From Syngnathus acus (Eukaryota; Chordata; Actinopteri; Syngnathiformes; Syngnathidae), in contig NC_051092.1 of assembly GCF_901709675.1 (NCBI RefSeq), forward strand, positions 6,638,491 through 6,702,490: a DNA stretch of 64,000 nucleotides. Reading direction: 5' to 3'. The notes under the pieces were generated by a model that saw only the letters and a program-made list of their open reading frames with translations, was not told the DNA's origin and did not search any database. A program made the translations under genes and the position numbers. Within the stretch, counting starts at the first letter, position 1; each line of letters starts with the position of its first letter. Of the stretch, positions 36,401 to 49,499 are shown in pieces.

Positions 36401-39400
36401 CCATTCCGCAGAAACACAGCAGAAAGTAACGGAGGACACACACATAAACATGCCCACACACAAATACACAGATCCCACCGACGCGCAAGATGGTTTAGTG
36501 CAGGACAGTGTGATAAATAAAGTACACAGACCCTGTTGTTTTCTGCTGGCTGTTTGTCGGTCTGTCTGTCATCAGTCCCAGATTTTAGAAACCACAGGGT
36601 CCTAAAAAAAGAAGCAATTCAGGGTTCAATTTTAGGATGTGCACTTTTCGTTGATTTGACCGAAATTTATAGTAAAGTGCATTGAGTCAATAAATATGTT
36701 TATAACTGAAGAATAGAAGAATATTTGACACATGTACGTATAGAACTTACTGTAACGCAAACACAAAATACTTAGACATAAAGGAATTTAAAAAATAAAA
36801 AAAATACAAATTTATTCCCTAAAAGAGATGTGAAAACTTTTCAGTGTAAGAACCCTTTTCTGATTTGACAAATTTCAGGTAGAAAGGCACAAACATACTG
36901 TTACAGTAGTGAGTTTTACTGTCCGAGCATTCCTGAATTAGAAATCTCTTGCTCTCTCACCTCTAGATCCTCTCTGTGTGATCGCTCTCGTTCTTCAAAG
37001 TCTCTGGTTCTGCGTCGAGCCTCCTCGAATGCTGCCTGAGCCAAAGCGTCCTCATGCTATGCACACGCACGCACGCAAGCAAGAATGTCAGAGCAGGTTG
37101 CAAACAAGTTATTTTAGGAAAAAACCTGCGTGAGATACAGCAGTCAGAAATAACGTGGTGCATGTCAGTTGAGTTATCCACTATTTAAAGACAATATGTG
37201 TTGCGGTACCTGTGCCCTCTCGTCATCATATTCCAGGAATCCCATCCCATCCAGTCTTTGTAGGTCAATCCAACCTCTCCAAATCACGCACACTCCATTC
37301 AGAATCATCGGAGCCTTCAAATGGACCTGAGGAAACAAAGAAGCAAAAAAAATCTCCTTTCATTACTTCAACATAACCACATATACAAGATGTTTTTAAT
37401 CTTATTTTTTTTTTCATTGAAATGTGATTTTTTTGTTAAGCTTGAAACTGATGATGTCAAGATTTTTCTAATACATGTGTGTTAGTAAGTTTTCTGTGGT
37501 GCGTTATCAAATCAAGAATTTAGGAATGAATCAACAAAATCAAATATCATACACGCTTTTTTAGGGGGACATGAGGCAGCACCAAGCGCCAGTATTTCAC
37601 TCAAGCTATTTTTGGAGGAACTCATACAGGGACCTCTTTTACCACACTGCTCAGAGGACGGAGGGGGACCGCACCCCACGAGGTTGGCGAGGTTGTGGCT
37701 TTTAGTACAGTTTAGTACAGATGTGCATACGACAATGATAGAAGAGAAACATTTGTAGCAGAAAAGGATAGATGGCTTCCAAATCATTGAAGCTGAAGTA
37801 GAATGGTACTTTCAAAAGAAAACTTCATTTTGCCTGACAAGGAAAATGTGCATGTGTGTGTTTGTACTGTGTGTCTGCATGAGGGGAAAATATGCAGAAA
37901 CGGTCCAACCACAGACTTCCTCTGAGAACCATGTCAACCCCCACTTCCATTTGCTAACGCACGCACGCACACGCGCACACACACGTACACACACACACAC
38001 TATTATTCCACTCTATATATGTTTTGTGGAGATACTTTGCAGTCTTTTCTATTCTAGTTTGAAAAATGAGTAATTTTCCCAAATGGCATGATTATGGAGG
38101 GGGAAAAACATTGTCAGAATAAATTAATAATACTCCCATAATCTAAATTATAATATCCACTATATCCCCAGAAATGTAATTAAAAATTGAGAATGATTGA
38201 GGGGAAATCAGTGATTTATGTTATTGTCGTTAAATATCGTCAACTAGTATAATGACGGTTAAGTTTGAGCAAATATGGTTGTAAATGTATTTTTGTTGTT
38301 AAAGCAAATACTACTTTATAGCACTTCATAAAAACGTGTGTGTGTGTGCGCGCGTGTGCGAACGTACATGCATGAAACAGTGAGTGTGAAAGAGATCAAG
38401 AGTGAGTGTCCTCCCAGTCAGCATCAAACTGCCCATAGGACACAAAATAACGCCCACGAGCTGTGATAGCACAATAGGCATCTTTGTTTTCCAATTCTAG
38501 AGAGACAGTATGTGGCCCCAACACATGTACACACTTTCATCACACAATCTTATAGATTGGTGCATATTACGACCAGTGTCCTTTATTTACAGGTGTTGTG
38601 TCAATTGAGCAATGAGTCACTCGTGCTTTTTTTTCTTTCTTTCTTTCATTCTTTCCTGCTAGGACATTAAAGAACATGACCCAAGTATTTGTCTCATTAC
38701 TCATCCCTGATTCACACGCACGTTGCAACCCTTTCACAGCCAGCTACATGAACATGACACCAACAAAGTGCAGATGTCACGTCAATTGCGATGTTTGGTG
38801 ACTTAATCACACTGGTCATGTGGAACTCAGGCTGGGGAAATTCTCTCTAGAAACTAGAGTTTTGAATTTAAAGTTAAGCTTGTTGGGAACAAATACGCAC
38901 ACATGCACACTGTTCCAAAGTCTCTTGTTTTTATGAAAGTCAATAGAAAAGAAATGGCCATGATTACTGTTTTCAGTCGCATTGTGTGAACCCACAGCAT
39001 CTTTTAACCCTTTTGTAAGAAAAGTTTGTTAATTTTCAGAGACAAAGACTCAAAGTCTCAAAGACTCTTCTCCATTTTGTCAATGCCAACGTGTATCTTG
39101 GGCCAAATTAAAACACTGAAAACATTTCCCATGTGTTTTCCATTGCGCATTATAATGGTAAAATGGTTCAGCGGCAGTTTGTTTTTCCATTGTGAGCCTG
39201 TTTACATTTGGGTTCCTCTTTGAGCCAAGTGCTGCTTGTTACTTCCTATGGCTTTCACAGACATGGAAATGTTATGAAAATGAACACAGACTGGACATAG
39301 TCCCATTCACTTAAGTTTGAATGTGAAGTGAAGTCACTAAGAGGGAAAAATTCAGTTTAATCCATTTCACTTCCTGCCAACGGCAATTTTTTTACATGAC

Positions 39401-42400
39401 ATGGTCTATGCTATCTTCTGACAAAACTAAAAGGATTGCTAAAAATCTGAACTCAAACAAAAATCTTTTCATCTGTCTGGTTTCTGTACACAGTGCCTGA
39501 TACCCAGTGCTTGTAATGCAGTTGGTAGAGTTGATATGTGGAGATGAGAGACTGGCAACAGATCATTTGTCTGTGGGCACCAGGTATCCTCCATTCATGA
39601 ATGTAAAAATATGGAGGTGCGACCAATTGAGTGTTTTCAAAGGTGGCGAATGTCGCATTCTTGGTAGGGTTCGTTCAAGGTCGCAAATAGTCACCAGCTG
39701 TTTGCTTGGATCTTTAATTTTGAGACAATAAAAATCACTAAAACTGTTTGCAAACTTCTGGCAAACCTTTGGTGAAATTCTGTCACCTTGAAAAAAACCC
39801 AGAAGAACTCTGACATGAATGCAACATTCACTGCCTTCAAAAACATTTGCAATTTTTTGTGGCTCAATGCAAATAGGGCATAATGGGACATTGTTATTTT
39901 CTAGGAATATTTTAGAAGTAATCATTTAAAAATATAAACAAGCAGGGATTTGTGAAAGTTAAATGTTACATATTGATTGTGAGAAAGCATTAATATGAGC
40001 AATGTCTTCTTATAAAGGAATCTCATTAGTTTGTATCAAACAAGCTCTTCGCATGAAACGACTACAGAAAAAAATTAGCTCTCGGTTTCAAAAAAGTTGG
40101 TAACCCTCTATTTAGATTCTTCAATGAACCAAACACACATTTTGGGATTGGAGGGCTAAACGGGAGGAGAGAGCAATCCCATGTCTATATTCCTTTAGCA
40201 TATGCTCTAGTTTTCAGGTCAACCCGCCCCTCCAGAATTATGGACATACTGACCAAATGGTAATAATGTCTGACTCGAGTGACAATCCAGGTAAACAGTC
40301 TAGCATATTTCACTCCTCCCAGTTACTGGAAGAGAAGGACATACAACAGAGGAATGCAGCTGACACACACATGCTGGATGTCACACCAGACTGACCTCTC
40401 ATTGCATTGAAACTTGTGTCACTGTCAGTTGTTTGTGAATCTCTCCGACAACACGCATCATTTCTCTACGTGCAGAGAGACAATACCGGTAGTCCAACAT
40501 GGGCACACAGAGAGGATGTAAACAAAGGATGTGGTCTAAGTGTGGGGCAGTGCATTGTGGGAATGGGTGTGGTCAATCATTTTAAGCCTAAGGAGGTAAT
40601 ATGAAACCTGGATGGCATGTGTTTTGTGGTACACTACTAGCCTTTGCTAACAGGGAGATCCAGACAGCAGCAGTAACAGAAGAAAGCAATTAGTGGAGGA
40701 GACTTTGATGATGTCACTGACGGATGAAGAACCCTTGGCACAGCTTCTGTTCCAAACACTTCTTATCTGACACCAAGGCCTTTCATTTAGTGATTCATTT
40801 TAACTCCTGTCACATGTTTGTGTGTGATTGTGGCAGAGAGATTAATAGCATAGACGAAAAAAAACACATGCAGCTAGATAAGAGTTTACTAGAAGAAAGA
40901 ATCTGAACAGAGCCTAACTTAATAAAATTACAATCAAACATCTGGCATTTTCCCTTCTTTTTATATAAAGCATGGACCCAAAAAAATCAGACCTGTTATG
41001 TACCGATAGGGGCTTAATATGTACCTTTTGTTAACATATTCAGATAAAACTTTAAATCACATTTACTGCAATTGACTGGTGACCCCGCTTATTGTCAAAG
41101 GTCACCTGGGATAGGTTCCAGCCCACCCGCAGCCCTATCGAAGGCAAGTGGAAATGGTATAGAAAATGCTTGTGTGGTCAAATATATTTCTCAGTTGATC
41201 AGTAGGTCAGTGTTCAATTAAATCATAGAGCGCTAGCAACTAAGTTGGCATGTCAACCATAACAGCACTGGAGAGTTGGTCGACTGAAAAGAATGATCAA
41301 AAACAGGATTCCTTTCTGCTGTTTTGTTTCCTCCAGACAAAACTGAACTCTGTTCAACATTCCTATCACACAGGTCAAAACAATCACAGAAAAACAGCCT
41401 CTTTTGTTTCAACCCTGTTTCAAAATCATAACCTCCACATGTGAGAACTGCACTTGTCTATTTGTAGGCAAGAATGATGCTGCCTATCAGCCTCAAAAAA
41501 TGCTGAAAGTGAAAATATATTTATAAATAGCTGTACAAACATGTCTCTAATTGTTTACAGTTTTGCAACAAAATTGTTCAAAACAATAAAAGGTCGGGCC
41601 CAAAGTACACTAACTGCCTTTGTATTAATACGTTCTGTATAGAACCACTAGTCAAAACACAGTGTTCAGAATCAAGTGTTGGAGTGTGACAGAATATTAC
41701 CACGTGAGCAGAGGATGAAGAAAGTGTATGTACTGCGGCGACAGAGCTTTGAGCAAAGAGGAAAGTATGTCAAATCGTCGTTGCATCATTTATCGTGGGA
41801 AATGTATAGGCATCCATGTTAAAAACGAAATCTTTTTTTAAATGCATAAATACTTTGCAAGTGTGGATCAAAAAAATATGGAACCGTGACACTCATGTAT
41901 TGAAATGAACCGAATCATAATATTTGTGTACCGTCGCGCTGTATTTCTAGTGTGTTGTACAAAATGTTATAAAATATCTATTCACGTTTTACTTCCACAA
42001 CTTCATATTATATTTTTATGAAGGCATTTAAAGATTTTTTTTTTTTTTTTAAATAATCAAAGAAAATCCTGAAAATGGCTGTCTGCTCAAAATGTGAGCA
42101 AAGCTCAAAAACAATCTGCCACAAACTAACATTTCAAATATATCAAGATAAGTCCTTCTTTCCTGAATAAAATCAGAAAATTCTTTGATGTGTGTGATTT
42201 GACTAGAATTCGTCTTTCCTGAAGAAAATCAGAGAAACATTTTTGCAAATTCTTTCACGTGTTATTTGACTAAATGAAATCCGGTGTCTGAGATAACTAC
42301 AAAGCAGACTATTGAGACGTAATGAATGCCTTCCTCTTCCAACTATTCCTTTTCTTCTAACAGAGCATTGCCTCTCGAAAATAGCGGTAACACATTGACC

Positions 42401-43890
42401 TGTCTGTCTCCATACGTCATAATATTAACCTTACATAAACAACTGCAACCTTATATTTATACTTCTATTTAAATAGTCCAATAATGTGTATGTGACTTTG
42501 TTTTTGCAAAACAACTATGCAACTACTTTATGGTGATATTCCTGGCCTCATTAAAACTTCATAGAGCTGTGAGCACAGTTGAGGTAACAAAGAAGGCGAT
42601 ATCAACTTCCTAACACACAACACACACACACACACACGCACACACACACAGCCCAAAATACACTGCATGTAGTAATCTTCCCTCTCTCATTCTCTCTCTC
42701 TCACACACCCAATTACACACTGCAACACTCATCAACACAACACTCAGTTGCAAACCATCAGTGCACTCGTGTTAAATAATTGAGATTAGTCCGTCAGCCC
42801 TGGGGCAAGGAGGTCCATCGATTCTACAGACTGCATTTTTAATGAGCTGCCAGCCAGCATGCATTTCAGCTGGCCAGTGTCCATGGAGCGGCCTTCTGAC
42901 ACACGCACGCACACACACACACACACGGACATGCGAGTGAGGTGCCAAGGGAGACAATTAACAATCACAGCAGTAGCGTTGCACTGCTTTCTGCACTAAT
43001 GCCTTCTGGTCTCTTTAGGTTATTTAACTTTGACTCCGATTTCGACTGAACCCAATCACCCTCATGAATGGGAGCTCAGCAGTGATTCCACCTCTGTGAT
43101 TTCTACTCATTGATCGTCACAACAATCGCTGGAAAGGTTGCTACTGGATCAAACAAGATTAACATTTGACTCCGTGTCATCCAGCTTTCCTCCTGACGAA
43201 TCTATATGGAAACGGTGATGGGCTGACTTGAATGAGTACAGTGAAAAAGTACTTGGCCCTTTTCTTGAATTCTTGTTTGTGTTTTTTGCATAGTTGCTCG
43301 CCCTTTAGTGTTCAACATCATGAAACAAATGTAAATATCAGACAATGATAACCCAACTAAACATCAAATGCTGTTTTTTAAATGCAACTTTCCACAGATG
43401 GCTAAAATGTGGCCCACTTGGCCCTGTGTGGAAAAGGCATGTACAAAATAACAACTGAAATAAAGCAATTTCTGGCAATAAGTCTTCCACATAGTATCTG
43501 TGGGGATATCTTGGCCCCTCGTCCTTGCAGAATTGCTTTAATTCTGCAAAACTGGAGGATTTTCCAGCATGAATGGCCTTTTTATGGTCATGTCACAGCA
43601 TTTCAATCGGATTCAAGTACCAACTTTGACTAAGCCACTCACTCCAAAACCTTCATTTTCCTCAAGCCATTAGTTGAATTGGCGGTGGTCAGTCAGTGAC
43701 CTGCTGAAGAAACGAAGTCAGCTTCATCTTGAGGTCATAAACAGAAGGCTTAACATTCTCCCTTAGGATTTTCTGGTAAGGAGCGGAATTCATGGTTCTG
43801 TCAGTCACAGCAAGTAGATCCAGAGCATCACTCTGCTTTTGGGGTAATTTTTGGAGTCTGGTAAGGTTCGCCACAGTTTCATAATTTATT

Positions 43891-43930
<40 letters not shown>

Positions 43931-46900
43931 TCCTAAAACTTTGTAAAAACCTCTACACCGATCAATGTCAATTACAGTATTTCTCATCTGTTGATTTTTT
44001 TCCAGATCATAGCATTTTATTTCAGCTTTTAGAAATATTTTCCAAACTTCATTTCTTCTGACAAGTTCTATTAAAGTGATTTCTTGCCTTCATTAAGTCA
44101 GGAGGTAATCAGGCTTAGTTGGGTGTGGTGAGTGAAAATGAACTCAGCTTCAAAAAAATGGATTAGACACAGTTCGTAATTCATAATTTAACGAGAGGCA
44201 AGCACTTTTTACACACAATGTGGTTGAATATGTTTTTTTTCTCCAGTCAGTTTCAAAGTGTGTGAGAGTGATAAAAGTATAACTAAGTACTACTAAGTAT
44301 ATTAACCAATGCTCACTCTACATTACCAAAAAAAATAGATATGCTGGGACACAGAATAAAAACTTATGAGGTAAAATTGGCATTTTAATAAAATGTTGTC
44401 TACCATTTTGGCATGCAACTCACACCAGCACTTCCTTGTATGTGACAAACAAATGAGAGACTGTGCTTATGTTTGTTTATATATAAGCCCTACCTTTCCC
44501 GTCTCTCTCTCAAAGTCAACATACTCCCTCGTAGGAACCTGCCTCTGATCTCCATGCAGGTTAGCTGGAAAGAACTGGAGGGAGAGGTTGGTGCCTGTTG
44601 CTACAAAGGCCTGAGGAGAGGAAGAATGAAAGGGCTGGTATTAGAGCGATAGAAAATGATGACAATCCTAATAGTTTTTGAAAGTCTGAAAAGGAAAATA
44701 TAATCTATTTGTAGTATTGCAGAATTGTTTAATGCAGTGCTATTCAATTAGCGGCCCGTGGGCCACATGTGGCCCAGAACCAACCCCCGAGTGGCCTAGC
44801 CTGTAGTCCTACCTGCCTGAGTTGAATTAAAGAGATGCAGAGGGTATGTTCTTTGCAAAATGTCAAAAATTCCTACAATATTTGATATCGTGAATGCAAC
44901 ATGCGCGTAGTTTACATTGCTAACGGTGTTGTTTTGAAGTGTGGCGTTTTAACTATGAAACGTAAAATTTACCATGTAAACCTTCGATATGCAAATATGT
45001 ATGGTCATCTCTTGATTTGAAAATTTGGCCCAAATAAAGTCGTAATTCAATAGCCCCGGTATAATTGACGTACCAGTAGATAGCGTTCCGGACATGCCTT
45101 CCAAAATATTAATTAATTGTTAATTTTCTCATACATTGAGAAGAATTAAATCATATCACCTCACCCCAAATATCAGCAATGTGTGTGGAATATATTTTCT
45201 TGAAGTAAAAGGAATATGACATATTATTGAGTTCTGATGTTGGATACCTTGAGGCAAATTGTCTTAGCTTTTAAGGTGGAGTTCACTAAAGTGATTATTT
45301 TCTCTTTTCTGATGAATTAAATGTTCCAAGAATTTGACCTCAATTTAGAAAAAGCTTCAGGCTCTGGACGGAGAACACACTTACACATGTTTTCTTGCAC
45401 ACGTGCTGAAAAACAAATGCGATTAAAAATCGATTGAATGCACTGCTCTGTCAGAGTGCAACGATTTGTACAGGCAGAACATTAAGTCAGAAATTTCCAT
45501 TTTTATGCATCTGTGTGTGCGTGTCTGTGTGTGTCTGAGACAGATCAATACTAAGGGCATTTCGGTTGGATCTTAGCTGGCTGTGTATGAATTATGTACG
45601 GTGTCATAGTTGAGAGGACGAGGAGAGAAAGTCTGAATTTAAAAGACAGGGTGAACATGTAATGAAAACATTGAAAATAAAATCAGAACGAATGACACAC
45701 GCACATGCACACACAAGCGTCACACACGCGTGCACGCACACACATTTAGAGAATCTAAGAGCGCCCAAGTCCTAATTTCTACCCTATTGGATTACAACAT
45801 CTGACAGTAATTTGCTGCCTACTACTGCGAGAGAAAAGGAGGCAAGGAGTGACTGCTTGAGAGCAAAGAGAGGGAGGGAAAGACAGATGGAGTGGGTAGA
45901 AGGAGGAACACAGAGAAAGATGAGAAAGAAAAATGGAGGGAACATGGGCAACGGCAGTAAGGAGGAAGAAAGAAGTTCAACGGAAAGGGGAAGCGAAATG
46001 GAAATAAGATGCAAGCACGGCATGAAAATCAATAGTTGTTTAAACGCTGACTCATAATGAGTTTACACAATGTGACTTTGAATAACTGTCCCGTCTATCA
46101 GGGCCATCAACATTTTAAGATTTTTTATCGCATTCACGCTAGGTATATGTACCTTTATGGCGACGAGACTTATTATTCGTTCGGATACATCAAATGTAGT
46201 AATACGAGACTTTGAGACACAGTGCATCCATATGACTTCATTTTTTTTCTTAAATATATTTTACATTGTTTTTAAACTGTAACAATGCAATGCAATTGCC
46301 TTTCATTTAAAATGTTAACCTTTTGATGTGCTCCTTATATTGGATATACATGGTTGGTTGTGCCTAGTGTACCTAAACAATTGGCCAGTGGGTGTTCTCC
46401 AAAAGCATCAACTTGATGAAGATCTGGCTGTGTCTTTGCATCTGCTACTTGCTCACACTGATTGTGAAAATAGCAGGGGGTCTTTTAGAGATATAGCAAA
46501 TCAGCGTCAATTTTCACAGCAATGAGGGAGTTTATAAATACAGCGAGGACAGACAGCCAGACGCATCCATGGATGAAGAAAGACGGCAAAACTAAACGGG
46601 CTCTCTTACTCTCTCCCTGCTGAGATGATGATGTAAAAATACAGAGGGAATACAGTGTGGTTTTGCCAAACTTCACAATATTTTTAGGACATAATTGATT
46701 GGACATGATTTTAACAGGCTCAGTCAGTCCGGTGGCATAACAAAATGAATATACAATGTGTGAGTGTTATAAAATTATAAACCTATTGAAGGCCACATTT
46801 ATGTTCTAAGAGGTTGTTCTTTGCAGAAGAGCTGAATTCGATCAGCTCATGAAATTATCCATATGATTACACTTAGGATTTACTAATTAACAGTGATACA

Positions 46901-47017
46901 GTTTGAAACTGTTTGGTGTTACCATTCCAATTTTTAATTATCCTCACTTCTTTATTTAGACCATGTACGAGCAGTAGTTGTTTTTCAGCTTCTTCCAGAA
47001 TACAAGTGAAGAAAGAC

Positions 47018-47057
<40 letters not shown>

Positions 47058-48217
47058 GTAGGCTCCAGCACACCCGCGACCCCCGTGGGGACTAAGTGGT
47101 TCAGAAAATGGATGGATGGATAATAATAATAATAATAATAATAATAATAGTAACCGTGATAATTTGGTCACTTTAATTGTGATATGAATTTGTTGAACCA
47201 TGACTGGCGAAAGCAGTACACATAAAAATACAATATAATTAATTCCAGATCAGGGAATCAATTTCAAGCTCTGTAAGATGTATATATTTTTGTACATCAA
47301 ACGAATGCTTCTTTTCTTGTTACCATGTTGACAAAGACATAACACGATACTTATTAAGAGTAATATTAGTCCAATTTGTTGCCCAGACAGTGTGATGCAA
47401 CCAGAATCTGTCCGAGTAATCACGTGTTTGATGTCTGGGTGTGCTTTTGCACAAAGCTGACACACTCATGATTGCTGGGATCAAGCAAGACGTAGCTGTC
47501 AAACCTGATGACATGATGGACAACTTGACTACTTCCTGGTGCAACACTATGCAATTATTCTCAAAATAGTTTATTTTTTTTGGTACTTTTATCATTACAT
47601 TACATGAATACAAACAAAAACAAACAGGCAGACTGTGTTTTGATTTGCGCTACTTACTATTTCTGACCGTCCATCTCTGCAGGCGTTCTGGAATCGGGCT
47701 TGTCTCTCCTCATGGGGTCTGTCCCTAAAGCCAGTGTATTTAATCTGAAAACAAAACATCGCAATCTTGAAAAGCCCGGCGACAATATACGTTTTCAGAT
47801 AGGCAAAGTCAACACCTAACCTGCCTTTTCAAGATAAACCACAGGAATTTTGATTTAACACCATCGTGCTTTGCTTCCAAAAGAAAAGGAAAGGAAAAAA
47901 AAAACTGAAGCAACGTTCATAACTCTTCATTTGAGGTTAAAATAAATGAACTTGTAGATACCGTTTATGTAGACGAATTTTCAAGAGGGTCAAATAGCAC
48001 GTATGGTAATTTTATATATATAAATATTTTTTCAACTTGAGGCCGTAATTACCTGTATTTGCAGAGCATCAGACTTAGTACAAATAAATTTAATATCAGC
48101 CAGTCAGTATGTGTGTTTATTTCCGCCGTGCGCGCTCACCTCACACTCCCTGCTCAACTTGCGGAAAAACTCCTCATTCTCAAACTTGCTCCTCTGGTCC
48201 GGAACTACCCGCGGCAT
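33471..48217 (-). CDS. cbfb: Core-binding factor subunit beta
   Basis: Six exons join in frame to 191 residues: 48217-48140, 47744-47658, 44610-44494, 37326-37210, 37056-36961 and 33551-33471. CBF-beta is the non-DNA-binding partner of RUNX proteins. It raises RUNX affinity for DNA and stabilises it. The protein starts MPRVVPDQRSKFENEEFFRK and contains IKYTGFRDRPHEERQARF, FVATGTNLSLQFFPA, REYVDFERETGK, LKAPMILNGVCVIWRGWIDL and RLDGMGFLEYDDERAQ. All are near-identical to human CBFB. Exon 5 encodes a charged helix (EEARRRTRDFEERERSHRED). Exon 6 gives YRQQQDPSPRLN before a divergent end, matching the QQDPSP tail of the longer human isoform. Reading through the exon 5 donor would instead add 14 residues before a stop. 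The 7.2-kb and 3-kb introns are repeat-filled. Confidence 0.97.
34518..34535. repeat. Poly(G) tract, 18 bases
   Basis: An uninterrupted run of 18 G. It could form a quadruplex only together with other runs. Its length is prone to assembly error. Confidence 0.95.
34670..34692. repeat. (GT)n microsatellite
   Basis: About eleven GT units in cbfb intron 5. Confidence 0.9.
35550..35880 (+). mobile_element. Degenerate full-length SINE-like element
   Basis: The head GGTGGCGTAGTCAAGCG resembles a tRNA A box, and CCCCGGTTGAAC resembles a B box. A middle part with CCAAAACATGCACGTTAGGTT follows. The tail has AATTGACTGGTGAC, GGCTCCAGGTC and GATGGACGGATG. The head-middle-tail order matches common teleost SINE-like repeats. 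It is heavily mutated. Confidence 0.65.
41065..41170 (+). mobile_element. SINE-like tail fragment
   Basis: It contains CAATTGACTGGTGACC, then CACCTGGGATAGGTTCCAGC and TGGAAATGGTATAGAAAATG. This is the conserved tail module shared by several copies in the window. Confidence 0.75.
43385..43880 (-). pseudogene. Tc1-like transposase relic
   Basis: On the minus strand a conceptual peptide includes VTDRTMNSAPYQKILRENVK, followed by PSVYDLKMK. This resembles the Tc1/mariner transposase segment that contains MNSAxYQ and PSVRxLK before the catalytic D. The expected DNDPKHTS catalytic motif is not readable next to it and the flanks are frameshifted. It is a short decayed fragment in cbfb intron 3. Confidence 0.75.
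43893..43929. repeat. (GT)n microsatellite
   Basis: About eighteen GT units bordering the Tc1-like relic. Confidence 0.95.
44736..44795. mobile_element. hAT-like transposon end
   Basis: CAGTGCTATTCAATTAGCGG followed by CCCGTGGGCCACATGTGGCC resembles the terminal sequence of common vertebrate hAT-type elements. The partner end was not found nearby. Confidence 0.5.
47018..47149 (+). repeat. Two (TAA)n arrays around a SINE-like tail
   Basis: TAA arrays at 47018-47056 and 47121-47149 flank a tail reading GGCTCCAGCACACCCGCGAC, then CCCCGTGGGGACTAAGTGG and a GGAT run. The tail probably inserted into, or seeded, the triplet array. Confidence 0.85.
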
Positions 48218-48520
48218 CTTTCCCACTGTGGATTCCTCACTTTTTCCCCGCTTTGTCCCCCCCTCACCATCAACCAAAAACGAGCCCGCGCAGTCAAACT
48301 TTTTATGCTGTTGTTTCTTCGAGTCTTTCAACTTCCCTTCCGTGTGTTAGTCGGCTTGTGTCTTCCTCCTCGTGTGGAGAAATTTGTATCCTTCTTTCCA
48401 CGCGCGCGTGACTAATGATTTTTGCTGCCCCTATCGCACCCTCTTTCTCCTTGCCTCCGAGTGCGCCTTATTAAGTGACCCACGTAGACAGAAAAAAACG
48501 CTCAAGATCAATTTGACCGC

Positions 48521-48521
<1 letters not shown>

Positions 48522-48582
<61 letters not shown>
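48522..48582. repeat. (CT)n microsatellite upstream of cbfb
   Basis: About thirty CT units lie some 300 bp upstream of the cbfb start codon, within the presumed 5' UTR or promoter. GA/CT arrays near promoters can bind GAGA-type factors, but nothing here proves that. Confidence 0.95.
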
Positions 48583-48586
<4 letters not shown>

Positions 48587-48718
48587 CGCTCTCCTCCCTC
48601 TCAATGTCTCTTGACTAATCTTTCTCCCCGAGCGTCTTCTTTCTCTACCTGCAACTTTCAAATGCTCCTCCCTCCGTGGGCCTGGCCAAACTTCACACAT
48701 TAAAGCCCCCGTTTCTTC

Positions 48719-48719
<1 letters not shown>

Positions 48720-48763
<44 letters not shown>
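48720..48763. repeat. (TTA)n microsatellite
   Basis: About fourteen TTA units, 500 bp upstream of the cbfb start. Confidence 0.95.
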
Positions 48764-48764
<1 letters not shown>

Positions 48765-49135
48765 GAAGCCGCCTATGTAACAATGAATGATCACGTGACG
48801 CCGAGCTATTTTACCAGTATAAGGGCGTGCTCGTACGTTTTATTTATTATGGTAGTCCACAATGTTTAGTTGTGATCCTCAAAATGTTTACAAAAGCCAA
48901 AATGACTACGCGCAGTCACTACGAAAATAGGAAGTCAGCAAAAGAAGAGCCCATCATTTCGTCACGATGGCTTTTCAAATTTCCGCATGGCCGTGAAGGC
49001 ACCCAACGCAAGTCTACTTCCTGGCTCCGCGGAGTCGCTCTTGTGACTGAACACCCAAAATACCAGCCGCCCCAACGCCCCCACTACCCCCATTCACAAC
49101 AATAATACAACGACACACGCTGCTCGGCAGGTCAC

Positions 49136-49146
49136 TGCGCATGCGT
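49136..49146. promoter_or_regulatory. NRF1-type palindrome
   Basis: TGCGCATGCGT matches the NRF1 consensus (GCGCATGCGC) almost perfectly. It sits in a locally CpG-rich patch about 920 bp upstream of the cbfb start codon. It could belong to a cbfb promoter or to an unseen minus- or plus-strand transcript. Confidence 0.4.
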
Positions 49147-49499
49147 GCGGTCCCGAACCGCAAACTTTATGGGATCCATATGTGAGGGGCGCGCCAAGCA
49201 GGGACGCTATTTAAAGGCTCCCCCACAGCAGAGTGGAACAGGCTTTTTGAGATGGAACGTTTTTCAATTGTCTGTTTAAAAATTAAAACTGTCAACTGCA
49301 CACATTTGGTTTCTTGTGCAAATGTTCAAATGTGCTCAGAACACGGTGTTCTTATAATGAGTCGGTGGAGTTACTGTATTGCTAATGTGATGGGCCAGTG
49401 GGATAATTTAGAAATATATAATAGCGAAGCTATTTAGACTAAATATAGTAATAATAATAACAATAAAAATAATAATAATTATAATAATTAATTGATTTC

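Larger units (their letters stand above)
33552..36960. other. cbfb intron 5
   Basis: This intron holds CG/CA-rich alternating DNA (about 33905-33990), a G18 tract (34518-34535), GT arrays and a degenerate SINE-like element (35550-35880). No exon is seen inside. Confidence 0.7.
37327..44493. other. cbfb intron 3
   Basis: This 7.2-kb intron contains CA/CG microsatellite patches (about 37960-38000, 42618-42650, 42901-42927, 43893-43929), a SINE tail (41065-41170), a fragment of family X (41640-41690) and a Tc1-like transposase relic (43385-43880). A 120-residue open frame on the minus strand at 39563-39925 has no recognisable homology. Confidence 0.7.
44611..47657. other. cbfb intron 2
   Basis: It contains the hAT-like end at 44736, CA/CG-rich patches near 45700-45740, and two TAA arrays flanking a SINE-like tail (47018-47149). 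No exon is recognised. Confidence 0.65.

Noticed and set aside
48431-48721. Arg/Glu-repeat open frame near the cbfb promoter
   Set aside because: It is produced by the CT/GA dinucleotide array.
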